Positions 8,545 to 16,454 of a DNA stretch of 64,000 nucleotides are shown piece after piece. Each line of letters begins with the position of its first letter. Position 1 is the first letter of the stretch. A model generated the notes under the pieces. That model was not told the origin of the DNA. It did not search any database and was given only the letters and a program-made list of their open reading frames with translations. A program made the translations under genes and the position numbers. Origin of the DNA: Chryseobacterium sp. SSA4.19 (GTDB lineage Bacteria > Bacteroidota > Bacteroidia > Flavobacteriales > Weeksellaceae); the NCBI RefSeq assembly GCF_022601875.1, contig NZ_JAKVIP010000004.1:98338-162337 (forward strand), written 5' to 3'.

Positions 8545-8566
8545 TATCACTATGTTTGTAGTGATA
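8545..8566 (+). promoter_or_regulatory. Promoter box inside a perfect 8-bp inverted repeat (putative repressor operator)
   Basis: TATCACTA (8545-8552) and TAGTGATA (8559-8566) are exact inverted repeats separated by TGTTTG. The sequence TATGTTTG at 8551-8558 is an exact TAnnTTTG -7 box, so a dimeric repressor bound here would cover the promoter of the outer-membrane protein gene at 8658. The general form resembles BlaI/CopY-type operators of Bacteroidota, but no such regulator gene is in the window. Confidence 0.6.
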
Positions 8567-8657
8567 GAAATAGCCTTTAACTTTTGCTGTCAAATACCAT
8601 CTTTAAAAGGTGTAACAAAAACAGGTAACCGGTAACTAATTATTCAAATAATACATT

Positions 8658-11336
8658 ATGAAAATGAAAATTTCTTTATTCCTGATGATTTTTCTCTCTG
8701 TTCTCTCATTTGCGCAGAAAACAGTTTCGGGTAAAATTACGGATGAAGACGGCGTGGCCATTCCAAGTGCGAGCGTAACGATAGAGGAACCCGGTAAAGA
8801 TGCGATTCTTGCGTATGCCATTACCAATTCTAAAGGGGAATATAAAGTTACTTTTACCTCCGCAGAACCCAGTGTTGACCTTAAAGTAAAGGCGTTCAAC
8901 CAGAGACCGTTAACCAAGCAGGTCAGTAACAGTGATCAGAGCCTGAGCTTTAAAATGGAAGGAGAGGCCACGGAAATAAAGGAAGTGCAGCTGAAAACAA
9001 AAATGATTACAGCCAGAGGAGATACGATTGCCTATGACCTTAAAGCTTTTGACAGCAAAAGCGACCGGACACTGGCTGATGTTATGAAAAAAATCCCGGG
9101 AATTGAAGTGAATACCGATGGGACGATCCTGTATCAGGGAAATGCTATCAACAAATTCTATGTGAATGGAAAAGATCTGATGGAAGGCGGTTACGGAACT
9201 ATCAATAACTCCCTGCCAAAAGACGCCGTACAAAAAGTGGAGGTTCTTGAAAATCACCAGCCCGTAAAAATATTACAGAATAAAGTACCTTCCGATCAGG
9301 CAGCCATTAATATCAAGCTGAAAAACTCCGTGACCATGACCGGAAGGGGAGAAGTGGGAACCGGTTTCGGAGAGCCGTGGCTCTGGAACGTTAAACTAAC
9401 GCCGATGTTCTTCGGGCAGAAAAGCCAATGGGTAGTCAATTACAAGACCAACAATATGGGCGAGCAGGTAGAAAATGAAGGGAATATCCTGGCTTTCGGA
9501 AACAGGTTTGAAGGTAGAAGAATCAACGCAACCCAAAATGACTGGCTGAATGTGGAAAATGCCAGTACACCCAACCTTCCGGTAAAAAGATACCTGATGA
9601 ACAGTGTTCATTATGTATCAGCCAATTATCTGACCAATATTGACAAGAAAAAAGAGTGGGAACTTAAAGCAAATGCGAATTATACGAATAATACTGTTGA
9701 AAGGGAATCTAACTCTCAAGAAGATTATTTCAATGGAACTTCCAATAACATAAATATTTTTAATAATTTCTACACTGATAAAGCAAAAGGAGAGCTAATA
9801 TTTACAAAGAATGCTAAAAAAGGATTCTTTAAGAATACCACAAGCTTTTCCCAATATTGGAATGCAGACAGAGGGATTGTCGATAGAAGGGATACAAAGA
9901 ATAATATACAAAGCCATGGAGAAGAAGCATTGGAATCTCCAACAACCTCATTCCAAAACTCATTAAGTACCATTGTTCCTTGGAAAGAAAAAATGGTAAA
10001 TGTATTATCATATTTAAGTTACCAGACAGATAGACAAACCTTAAGTGTTTCTCCTTCATCTTATTTAAAAATACCTGGGTTTACTCCAAATACATCAAGT
10101 GATTTTGTTGGCCAGAGCTTGAGGCTTAAAACTTTTGAAGCTAATCATTCAGCAAACATAGGATTCTCTACAAAAGGATGGACGTTTACTCCAGAAGTCG
10201 GATTTAATTTTAAATCAACAGAATTAGTTTCGGATTTATCGAATATTTTTTCGCAAGGAACAGCACTATTGAGGCAGTATAGTAATGATCTTACCTATAC
10301 CACTGCAACACCGTACGGAAGTGTGGGAGTTAATTATAAAAATGATTCCTGGATGTTATATGCTAATTTCCCTGTCAATTCTAATAATATAAAAGCAGAT
10401 GATCCTTTAAGATCAGTTTCAAAGGAAGAAAATAAAGTTACTTTTGAACCAAGTATTTTTGCACAATATACTTTTGCTTCTTTCTGGAAAGCTTCGGTAA
10501 ATGCTAATATCAATAATAATTTTGGAGAAATAAATACAGCTTATTCAGGGTTTCTGATGACCTCTCCAAGTGGTATTAATGCTATGGATCCTAAAAATCC
10601 TATTCCTCAGAATAATAATAAATCTGCAGGAACAAGATTAGAATACAGAAATCCTCTGAATAATTTGTTTTTTAATGTTAATTACCGATTTTCAGATGCC
10701 AAAAGAAATCTAATTTCAAATCCGACAATTGTTTCAGGTTATAGCGTTATGGGATATATTGAACAGGATAATAATGTGCTAACTAACGGATACAGCACTG
10801 AAATAGGGAAATATTTTCCTAAATTTAAAACAAATGCTTCTGTCAGCTACAGTAATAATACGACGAAATCTAACGCCTTTTTAGATAATAAGTTTTTCAC
10901 AAATAAAAATAACGGTCAGTCTTTCGGTGTAAAATTCAACAATACTTATTTTAGCTGGATGAGCATTGATTATAATGCACGTTTTTCAAGAACTAAGCAG
11001 ACAAGTGTTGGAGATGTGGTTACTAATGCTACTACATCAGGATTCAATCATAACCTCGCTTTATTCCTTTATCCGATCGAGAATCATACTATTGGATTTA
11101 ATTGGGATCAGATTGATACAAATACACCTGATCAAAAATACCATAATGGATTCTACGATCTTTCTTATCAATTTACATGGGCGAAAAAGAAAATAGATTT
11201 TGAGCTTAAGTGGATAAATATTGCTAATAAGAAAGTCTTTGAAAACTTTGAGATCGAAACGATTAGAACTACTTTTACCAGGATTCAGCTCCGTCCGAGC
11301 CAGGTAATGTTCACGGTGAAGTTCAACTTCAAATAG
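8658..11336 (+). CDS. Outer-membrane beta-barrel protein, TonB-receptor-like
   Basis: An 892-residue outer-membrane protein. A signal peptide ends in LSFAQ near residue 20. Residues about 22-100 are a carboxypeptidase-regulatory-like beta-sandwich (TVSGKITDEDGVAIPSASV). Residues about 115-225 form a plug-like domain (GDTIAYDL, DVMKKIPGIEVN, FYVNGKDL, VQKVEVLENHQPVKIL). The rest is barrel, ending in the aromatic VKFNFK typical of outer-membrane insertion. Such proteins import or bind large substrates, here unknown. Base composition changes inside the gene: the first ~1 kb and the last ~60 bases are GC-richer, while about 9650-11270 is clearly AT-rich, suggesting barrel exchange by recombination. 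Expression is probably repressed through the dyad at 8545. Confidence 0.85.
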   Translation: MKMKISLFLMIFLSVLSFAQKTVSGKITDEDGVAIPSASVTIEEPGKDAILAYAITNSKGEYKVTFTSAEPSVDLKVKAFNQRPLTKQVSNSDQSLSFKMEGEATEIKEVQLKTKMITARGDTIAYDLKAFDSKSDRTLADVMKKIPGIEVNTDGTILYQGNAINKFYVNGKDLMEGGYGTINNSLPKDAVQKVEVLENHQPVKILQNKVPSDQAAINIKLKNSVTMTGRGEVGTGFGEPWLWNVKLTPMFFGQKSQWVVNYKTNNMGEQVENEGNILAFGNRFEGRRINATQNDWLNVENASTPNLPVKRYLMNSVHYVSANYLTNIDKKKEWELKANANYTNNTVERESNSQEDYFNGTSNNINIFNNFYTDKAKGELIFTKNAKKGFFKNTTSFSQYWNADRGIVDRRDTKNNIQSHGEEALESPTTSFQNSLSTIVPWKEKMVNVLSYLSYQTDRQTLSVSPSSYLKIPGFTPNTSSDFVGQSLRLKTFEANHSANIGFSTKGWTFTPEVGFNFKSTELVSDLSNIFSQGTALLRQYSNDLTYTTATPYGSVGVNYKNDSWMLYANFPVNSNNIKADDPLRSVSKEENKVTFEPSIFAQYTFASFWKASVNANINNNFGEINTAYSGFLMTSPSGINAMDPKNPIPQNNNKSAGTRLEYRNPLNNLFFNVNYRFSDAKRNLISNPTIVSGYSVMGYIEQDNNVLTNGYSTEIGKYFPKFKTNASVSYSNNTTKSNAFLDNKFFTNKNNGQSFGVKFNNTYFSWMSIDYNARFSRTKQTSVGDVVTNATTSGFNHNLALFLYPIENHTIGFNWDQIDTNTPDQKYHNGFYDLSYQFTWAKKKIDFELKWINIANKKVFENFEIETIRTTFTRIQLRPSQVMFTVKFNFK

Positions 11337-11342
11337 CAAAAT

Positions 11343-11373
11343 AAAAAACCAATCTCGTTGAGGTTGGTTTTTT
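11343..11373. terminator. Hairpin terminator between convergent genes
   Basis: AAAAAACCAATCTC pairs with GAGGTTGGTTTTTT around a GTT loop, with a single G-T wobble. The A-run and T-run make it usable in both directions. Confidence 0.85.
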
Positions 11374-11392
11374 ATTTATTGATGGTTTTGGA

Positions 11393-12808
11393 TTAACTTT
11401 CTATGCTTTCCTGCTGGGTGGTGTGATAATAATTCGGAAATCTGATCTGTACAGTGGTGCCCTGGTTTTCATACGAGCTTACCATAAGTTCCCCGTGATG
11501 CATCCTGACGATATTTCTTGCCAGGGGAAGCCCGATTCCATAACCTTCATAATTATTGGTATTGGAAGCCCGGAAGAATGGATCGTAAATTTTATTCATC
11601 TCTTCTTCCGGGATTCCGATTCCGTTGTCTTTTACAATAAGATAAACATCCGTATCCGTTGCGCCCAATGATACTTTTACCTGCTCGAAATTGGAATATT
11701 TACAGCCATTCTGGATGATGTTGGTAACGGCAAGGTGCAGCAGCTGCTCATTGCCCTGAACCTTTAGCTTTTTCGGGTTGTCAGGAAGCATGCTGATATC
11801 CAGAAAAATATTATTCCGGGTATCAATCCTTCTGAGGGTTTCGATAACATCCCACAACAACTGGTCCATTCTTACTTTATCCATTTTCTGGATTTTCCCG
11901 TCGAAGCCGGTCTGGGCAATCATCAGTAAAGCTTTGATTTTTCTGTCCAGCTTTTCGGCTTCATCAAGGATGATTCCCAGTGTTTCCTTATATTCATCAT
12001 TGGTCCGCGAGATCGACAGGGCCACATCCGCTTCACCCATAATAGAGGTTAAAGGAGTCCTCAGCTCATGGGAAACATTTCCGATCAGGTGATTCTGGGT
12101 TTCAAAAGACGTCTCAATGCGGTTCAGCATATCGTTAAAGGTTTCAATCAGTTCGTTCAGCTCTTTATTATCGGGCTGAGGTTCCAGTCTTAAATGAAGA
12201 TTCTCTGAACTGATATCTTTTACTTTGCCCGTGATTTTAAGAATGGGCTTAAATAACGTCTTTGAAAGGTAAAAAGAGAAGATCATACTGAAGAACAGCG
12301 AAAGGACGATACATGTGATTAAAGTACGCTTCAGGAAGCCCAGATAATACACTACGTAATGGTTCTTGGCAGAAGCAATGGCAATATAATTTTTGTTATC
12401 ATGCCTGAACGTCTGGCCTATATAATAAAACTCTTTATCATTATAATTGGATTCCCCTTTTTTTACAATGTTCCTGAAAAAAGAACCCGGAATATGGATT
12501 TCCTGGGAAATCTTATTAAAATTGGTGTCAGAAGGAACTGCAAACACATAATCACGTTCCATGGGAAGCTCTTCATCATTTAATCCGTTCAGGATATAAT
12601 TTTCCGGAATATCAAGTTCATCTTTGCTTTTTTCGATCTGGATAATAGTTGTCGTACGGATTTTAAGAAGCTCATAAAACCGCTGATGCGAAAAGTTGAC
12701 AATTGAAAAATAAACCAGTCCGCTAAACAGTAAAATGATGGCCGTAAAAACCAGCATGAGGAGCACCATTGTCTTGGTCTGGTTGGTTACAATAACTTTG
12801 TTAAACAT
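11393..12808 (-). CDS. Membrane sensor histidine kinase of an OmpR-type pair
   Basis: A 471-residue kinase. There are two membrane segments (about 13-35 and 160-182) with a periplasmic sensor of ~125 residues between them, then a HAMP linker, a HisKA dimerisation helix with SHELRTPLTS (phospho-acceptor His near residue 250), and a HATPase domain with the N-box IIQNGCKYS and G-boxes DNGIGIPEEE and GYGIGLPLA. It would autophosphorylate and pass the phosphate to D54 of the regulator encoded 4 bases upstream. The signal is unknown. The operon ends at the bidirectional terminator beyond its stop. Confidence 0.95.
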   Translation of the reverse strand: MFNKVIVTNQTKTMVLLMLVFTAIILLFSGLVYFSIVNFSHQRFYELLKIRTTTIIQIEKSKDELDIPENYILNGLNDEELPMERDYVFAVPSDTNFNKISQEIHIPGSFFRNIVKKGESNYNDKEFYYIGQTFRHDNKNYIAIASAKNHYVVYYLGFLKRTLITCIVLSLFFSMIFSFYLSKTLFKPILKITGKVKDISSENLHLRLEPQPDNKELNELIETFNDMLNRIETSFETQNHLIGNVSHELRTPLTSIMGEADVALSISRTNDEYKETLGIILDEAEKLDRKIKALLMIAQTGFDGKIQKMDKVRMDQLLWDVIETLRRIDTRNNIFLDISMLPDNPKKLKVQGNEQLLHLAVTNIIQNGCKYSNFEQVKVSLGATDTDVYLIVKDNGIGIPEEEMNKIYDPFFRASNTNNYEGYGIGLPLARNIVRMHHGELMVSSYENQGTTVQIRFPNYYHTTQQESIES

Positions 12809-12812
12809 TCTG

Positions 12813-13526
12813 CTATGGTTTTTTTAAAACATATCCCATCCCAATGACGGTATGGATCAGCTTATGGTCATCCTGGTTATCCAGCTTTTTCCTTAGATAA
12901 TTGACGTAAACATCCACTACATTCGTCCCCAATTCGTAATTGACGCCCCAGACGGCATCCAGGATTTCTGCCCGGGAAATTACCTTCTCAGGATTATTTA
13001 AAAAATACATCAACAATTTATATTCTGTCGAGGTCAGTGAAATTTCTTCTCCTGCCCGGGTCACTTTTTTAGTATAATCATTCAGGACCAGATCGGAAAA
13101 CTGATACATGTATTCATGATCCGCTTCAGGTTCCTGGATTTCAGGAGCCGTTCCATTATTACTTCTCCTCAGTAAAGATTTCACCCGTGCCACCAGTTCA
13201 ATAAATTTAAAAGGTTTCACCAGATAGTCGTCACCACCGCTTTCAAGTCCCAGAACAATATTTTCAGAAGTTCCAAGTGCCGTTAAAAATAAAATCGGGA
13301 CATGCTGATTGGTTTTCCTGATTTCCTTACACGCATCCAGGCCATTCATTTCAGGAAGCATGATATCCAGAATGACGAGATCAAAATCATTCGACTGTAC
13401 CAGCTGCACGCCCGTTTTTCCGTCAAAAGCAACGGAAACTTCATAACCGTTTTCCTGCAGCCCTTTCTTAATAAAGGAGACCACACTGGTTTCGTCTTCG
13501 ATAAGGATGATTTTTTTCATTGTCAT
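12813..13526 (-). CDS. OmpR/PhoB-family response regulator
   Basis: A 237-residue regulator. The receiver domain has the acidic pocket E10-D11, phospho-acceptor D54 (VILDIMLPEMNG), the conserved Thr in LFLTA and Lys in DYLVKPF. The C-terminal ~100 residues are a winged helix (LTSTEYKLLMYFLNNP, VISRAEILDAVWG, VYVNYLRKKLD). It is the first gene of a two-gene operon with the sensor kinase. The start is ATG at 13526 or at 13520 (MKK); a TATTTTTG box lies only 12-19 bases upstream, so the leader is very short. Target genes are not evident. Confidence 0.95.
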   Translation of the reverse strand: MTMKKIILIEDETSVVSFIKKGLQENGYEVSVAFDGKTGVQLVQSNDFDLVILDIMLPEMNGLDACKEIRKTNQHVPILFLTALGTSENIVLGLESGGDDYLVKPFKFIELVARVKSLLRRSNNGTAPEIQEPEADHEYMYQFSDLVLNDYTKKVTRAGEEISLTSTEYKLLMYFLNNPEKVISRAEILDAVWGVNYELGTNVVDVYVNYLRKKLDNQDDHKLIHTVIGMGYVLKKP

Positions 13527-13537
13527 AAGGAATTATA

Positions 13538-13545
13538 CAAAAATA
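13538..13545 (-). promoter_or_regulatory. Promoter -7 box of the OmpR-type two-component operon
   Basis: TATTTTTG on the minus strand, an exact TAnnTTTG match, 12 bases before the first possible ATG. Confidence 0.55.
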
Positions 13546-13824
13546 GAAAAAAGATCGGGAATGGGTTTATATTGATTTAGGCAGGAAAATTCTACATCTA
13601 TTTATGAGACTGTCTAAATTGGGTTGGAAAACATAATCTCTCACATATTACGGTTATGATGCAGATATAAGTGTAAATAAAAATCTGCGAGAATATATTT
13701 AAAGGCAGATATAAAATTTAAAGTATATATTTAGATGGGCACTAAGCTTAAATAATTGAAGTTATGACATTTCTTAAATTCAAATTACAGCTTTACATAA
13801 TTATAGTAAACCGTATAAAACACA

Positions 13825-13858
13825 AAAAACCTCCGTAATTTTGATTACGGAGGTTTTT
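13825..13858 (-). terminator. Terminator of the tRNA operon
   Basis: A perfect 15-bp stem (AAAAACCTCCGTAAT and its complement) with a TTTG loop, just downstream of the last tRNA on the minus strand and followed by a T-rich tract on that strand. Confidence 0.9.
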
Positions 13859-13861
13859 AAG

Positions 13862-13945
13862 TACCCCAGACGGGACTTGAACCCGTACGTCCTTACGGAC
13901 ACAGGATTTTAAGTCCTGCGTGTCTACCAGTTCCACCACCAGGGC
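13862..13945 (-). tRNA. tRNA-Leu (anticodon UAA)
   Basis: The minus strand folds into an 84-base type II cloverleaf. The acceptor GCCCTGG pairs with CTGGGGT, the D-arm carries TGGTAGACACG, the anticodon loop is CTTAAAA (anticodon TAA), a long variable arm TGTCCGTAAGGACG follows, and the T-arm contains GGGTTCAAGTCCC. No CCA is encoded. It is the third and last tRNA of the transcript, directly before the terminator. Confidence 0.95.
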
Positions 13946-13951
13946 ATGGAG

Positions 13952-14027
13952 TGGAGCGAAAAACGGGACTCGAACCCGCGACCCCAACCTTGGCAAGGTT
14001 GTGCTCTACCAGCTGAGCTATTTTCGC
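13952..14027 (-). tRNA. tRNA-Gly (anticodon GCC)
   Basis: A 76-base minus-strand cloverleaf. GCGAAAA pairs with TTTTCGC, the D-arm is GCTCAGCTGGTAGAGC, stem CAACC/GGTTG encloses the loop TTGCCAA (anticodon GCC), and the T-arm is CGGGTTCGAGTCCCG. A 3' CCA is present in the DNA, unlike in the two flanking leucine tRNAs. Confidence 0.96.
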
Positions 14028-14033
14028 AAACTG

Positions 14034-14115
14034 TGCGGATGAAGGGACTCGAACCCCCACGCCTCTCGGCACCAGATCCTAAGTCTGGCGTGGCTACCAA
14101 TTACACCACATCCGC
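14034..14115 (-). tRNA. tRNA-Leu (anticodon UAG)
   Basis: An 82-base type II cloverleaf on the minus strand. GCGGATG pairs with CATCCGC, the anticodon loop is CTTAGGA (anticodon TAG), the variable arm is TGCCGAGAGGCG, and the T-arm is GGGGTTCGAGTCCC. No encoded CCA. It is the first gene of the three-tRNA transcript, about 46 bases after the predicted transcription start. Confidence 0.95.
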
Positions 14116-14165
14116 GTTGTTTTATGAAGTCGTATTTTAAAGAACTTGTTTCGTTTTTGTGAGTG

Positions 14166-14196
14166 CAAATATAGGGCATTTTCCTTTACCTCCAAA
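14166..14196 (-). promoter_or_regulatory. Canonical promoter of the tRNA operon
   Basis: On the minus strand TTTG (14196-14193), a 19-base spacer and TATATTTG (14173-14166) give a full Bacteroidota housekeeping promoter upstream of three co-directional tRNAs. Confidence 0.75.
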
Positions 14197-14245
14197 CTTT
14201 TCATGAAAAAAAATAAAAAATTTTACATTTTTTATTTCCGACCCC

Positions 14246-14274
14246 TTGTATTACATTTCATTTTCTTACTTTTA
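14246..14274 (+). promoter_or_regulatory. Probable promoter of the DUF3127 gene
   Basis: TTG (14246-14248), an 18-base spacer and TACTTTTA (14267-14274), which differs from TAnnTTTG only in the last base, about 20 bases upstream of the ATG. Confidence 0.4.
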
Positions 14275-14293
14275 CATCGTTAATTATTATGAT

Positions 14294-14671
14294 ATGGAAT
14301 TACAAGGAACGGTAAAGAAACTTTTTGATGCTCAGACATTTGCGAGCGGTTTCCAAAAAAGAGAAATGGTTATCCTTACGCAGGAGCAGTATCCGCAGCC
14401 GATAAACATAGAATTTTTGTCTGATAAGATCAGTTTATTGGATAATCTGAAAGAAGGGGAAAATGTAAAAGTGGGAATCAACATCAGAGGAAGAGAATGG
14501 GTTTCTCCTCAGGGCGAAACAAAATACTTCAACTCGATTACCGGGTGGAGGGTAGAGAAAGTTTCTGACCATGCTTCTGAGCCTACACAAGCGGCACCTT
14601 CTCAGTCTGCTTCTTCTGCATCCAATGAAAATCCTTTCGCAGGTGATGACGATGATGATCTTCCTTTTTAA
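14294..14671 (+). CDS. DUF3127 protein with SSB-like acidic C-terminal tip
   Basis: A 125-residue protein. I start it at ATG 14294 (MELQGTVKKLFD); an in-frame TTG at 14246 would put the promoter inside the gene. Residues about 1-85 form a single compact beta-rich domain of DUF3127, which looks OB-fold-like (ITGW near its end). A Ser/Ala/Gln linker follows, then a tail GDDDDDLPF. That tail is nearly identical in design to the DDDIPF tip by which bacterial SSB recruits replication and repair proteins. A single-strand nucleic-acid or SSB-partner role is therefore inferred. The gene is followed by aat in the same direction. Confidence 0.8.
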   Translation: MELQGTVKKLFDAQTFASGFQKREMVILTQEQYPQPINIEFLSDKISLLDNLKEGENVKVGINIRGREWVSPQGETKYFNSITGWRVEKVSDHASEPTQAAPSQSASSASNENPFAGDDDDDLPF

Positions 14672-14732
14672 TTAAAAGATAACACGTAAATATAAATCCT
14701 GCTTTCTTAAGTGGGATTTTTTTTCCTGAAAA

Positions 14733-15383
14733 ATGGTGAGACTGGATAATAACGAGATTTCATTTCCGGATCCTGAGCTATATGACGGCCATGAAGGTGT
14801 TATTGCTTTCGGGGGCGACCTTTCGGTTGAGCGGATCTGTTTTGCCTATCAATTGGGTATTTTCCCCTGGTTTAATCCGGAGGAAGAAATTCTCTGGTGG
14901 TGCCCTGATCCGAGATTCGTTTTGGTTCCCAGGGAACTAAAGGTATCTAAATCCATGCGGAAAATACTCAACCGTAACGTGTTTACCTTCTCGCAAAACC
15001 GTAACTTCAGGGAAGTGATTAAAAACTGTCAGGAAATCAGCAGAAGAGAACAAGCCGGAACATGGCTTTCCGATGAGCTGATGGAAGCTTTTATCCAGCT
15101 TCATCAATATGGTTTGGCTAAAAGCATTGAAGTATGGCAGAATGGTGAACTGGTTGGCGGTTTTTATGGGCTTCAGATCGGTAATGTTTTCTGTGGGGAG
15201 AGCATGTTTGCGAAAGTCAGTAATGCTTCTAAAGCAGGGTTTATTCATTTTATAGAAACCCATAAAGATTTGGAGCTTATCGATTGCCAGTCCCATACGG
15301 ACCACCTGGAAAGTCTGGGTGCGAAAATGATTCCCAAAAGAGATTTTTTAAAAATTTTGTATAGAAATAATGAACGCAGATAA
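14733..15383 (+). CDS. aat: Leucyl/phenylalanyl-tRNA--protein transferase
   Basis: 216 residues, the normal Aat length. The diagnostic blocks are GVIAFGGDLSVERI, AYQLGIFPWF, WWCPDPRFVL, and the GNAT-fold section GGFYGLQIGNVFCGESMFAKVSNASK near residues 137-162 (the known GG-YG and GESMFS region). Aat adds Leu or Phe from aminoacyl-tRNA to N-terminal Lys/Arg, marking proteins for ClpAP/ClpS degradation. It overlaps the transporter gene downstream by 14 bases and sits 250 bases from two leucine tRNAs; that proximity is probably chance. Confidence 0.95.
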   Translation: MVRLDNNEISFPDPELYDGHEGVIAFGGDLSVERICFAYQLGIFPWFNPEEEILWWCPDPRFVLVPRELKVSKSMRKILNRNVFTFSQNRNFREVIKNCQEISRREQAGTWLSDELMEAFIQLHQYGLAKSIEVWQNGELVGGFYGLQIGNVFCGESMFAKVSNASKAGFIHFIETHKDLELIDCQSHTDHLESLGAKMIPKRDFLKILYRNNERR

Positions 15384-16260
15384 AGAAAAATGGCTTCTTC
15401 TGATTGTGCTGAGTCTGATCTGGGGATCGTCATTTATTTTAATCAAAAAATCACTGGAACATTTCAGTCCGTATCAGGTTGGCGCTTTAAGGGTTCTTAT
15501 TGCCGGAATTATTTTAATGCCGGTTGCCGTTTCAAAATATAGACTGTTTCCTAAGAAGCATCTGAAATGGCTTCTGCTGGCTGCTTTTACAGGAAACTTT
15601 ATTCCGATGTTTCTGTTCCCGATTGCAGAAACTGAAGTAAGCAGCAGTATTGCCGGAATCATCAATTCTATGATGCCTATTTTCGTGATTATCGTAGGGG
15701 CACTGATCTGGAAGTTTGAAACAACGAAACGGCAGATGGCAGGGACGCTTATCAGCTTTACGGGTGTCTGCCTGCTGGCTTTCGGGGGTGATGGTGAAGG
15801 CGGGACCTTTAAGCTGATCCCGATTCTCCTGCTGTTGCTGGCCACTTTGTGTTATGCCATCAGCACCACTACGGTAAAATCTAAATTAATGGAGGTGTCT
15901 TCCACCATATTGTCAGCATTTGTATTTGCTTTTGTCCTGTTTTTACCTTCCGTTTTCGCTTTGTCTTTTACAGGGTTTTTTACAGAATTCAGCCTGGATA
16001 AAGATACGATGCTGGGACTGATGTTCGTAAGCTTATTATCCGTTTTCGGGACCGGATTGGCCATGATGATGAACTACAGGCTTTTAAAAGTCTCTTCACC
16101 TCTTTTTGCCTCAACGGTAACTTTACTAATGCCGATTGTTGCCATTGCCTGGGGAATTCTGGATGGTGAAAAGCTTTCCCTGCTACAGTTTGCAGGAACA
16201 GGAGTCATCATTGCAGGATTAATCTTTTTAAGATCAGAGCCTGTGATTAAAAAGCTGTAG
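15370..16260 (+). CDS. EamA/DMT-family transporter
   Basis: A 296-residue membrane protein with about ten hydrophobic segments in two repeated five-helix EamA units. SLIWGSSFILIKKSLE at the start is the typical first-helix signature and GVCLLAFGG and GVIIAGLIFL close the two halves. These carriers export amino acids, nucleotide sugars or other metabolites; the substrate cannot be read from sequence. The start codon lies inside the end of aat (14-base overlap), implying translational coupling. Confidence 0.92.
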   Translation: MNADKEKWLLLIVLSLIWGSSFILIKKSLEHFSPYQVGALRVLIAGIILMPVAVSKYRLFPKKHLKWLLLAAFTGNFIPMFLFPIAETEVSSSIAGIINSMMPIFVIIVGALIWKFETTKRQMAGTLISFTGVCLLAFGGDGEGGTFKLIPILLLLLATLCYAISTTTVKSKLMEVSSTILSAFVFAFVLFLPSVFALSFTGFFTEFSLDKDTMLGLMFVSLLSVFGTGLAMMMNYRLLKVSSPLFASTVTLLMPIVAIAWGILDGEKLSLLQFAGTGVIIAGLIFLRSEPVIKKL

Positions 16261-16367
16261 TAGTTAATTTCCTAAAGCTGTCTTCCCGATTCTGAATTAT
16301 AATAAATACGACCGGCTTTTTACAAATACTATCTGCAGAAGATGATACAGGTATAATTAATAAAACA

Positions 16368-16392
16368 GAAATCCTGCAATTTGCAGGATTTC
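16368..16392. terminator. Hairpin between convergent genes
   Basis: GAAATCCTGCAA and TTGCAGGATTTC form a near-perfect palindrome in the gap between the EamA and TPR genes. Flanks are AT-rich but lack a long T-run. Confidence 0.6.
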
Positions 16393-16454
16393 ATTATAGC
16401 GGGCAGGATGCCCCCTTACTGTAAATTATTCAACATCAGGCGTCCTCTTTATTT

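Larger units (their letters stand above)
8102..8657. other. 556-bp gene-free divergent intergenic region
   Basis: AT-rich spacer between divergent genes. It holds the cupin-gene promoter at the left, a dyad-flanked TAnnTTTG box at 8545-8566 at the right, and a weak GCCTATT/AATAGGC inverted repeat near 8190-8250. No reading frame or RNA gene is recognisable. The distance from the right-hand promoter to the outer-membrane gene leaves a 5' leader of roughly 90 bases. Confidence 0.6.
13527..13861. other. 335-bp gene-free region between the two-component operon and the tRNAs
   Basis: Contains the regulator promoter at its left and the tRNA-operon terminator at its right. The central ~230 bases are AT-rich with no credible reading frame, repeat or RNA structure that I can identify. 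Confidence 0.55.

Noticed and set aside
13862..14115. Coding frames overlapping the three tRNAs
   Set aside because: The cloverleafs, promoter and terminator explain the region fully; the frames are shadows.
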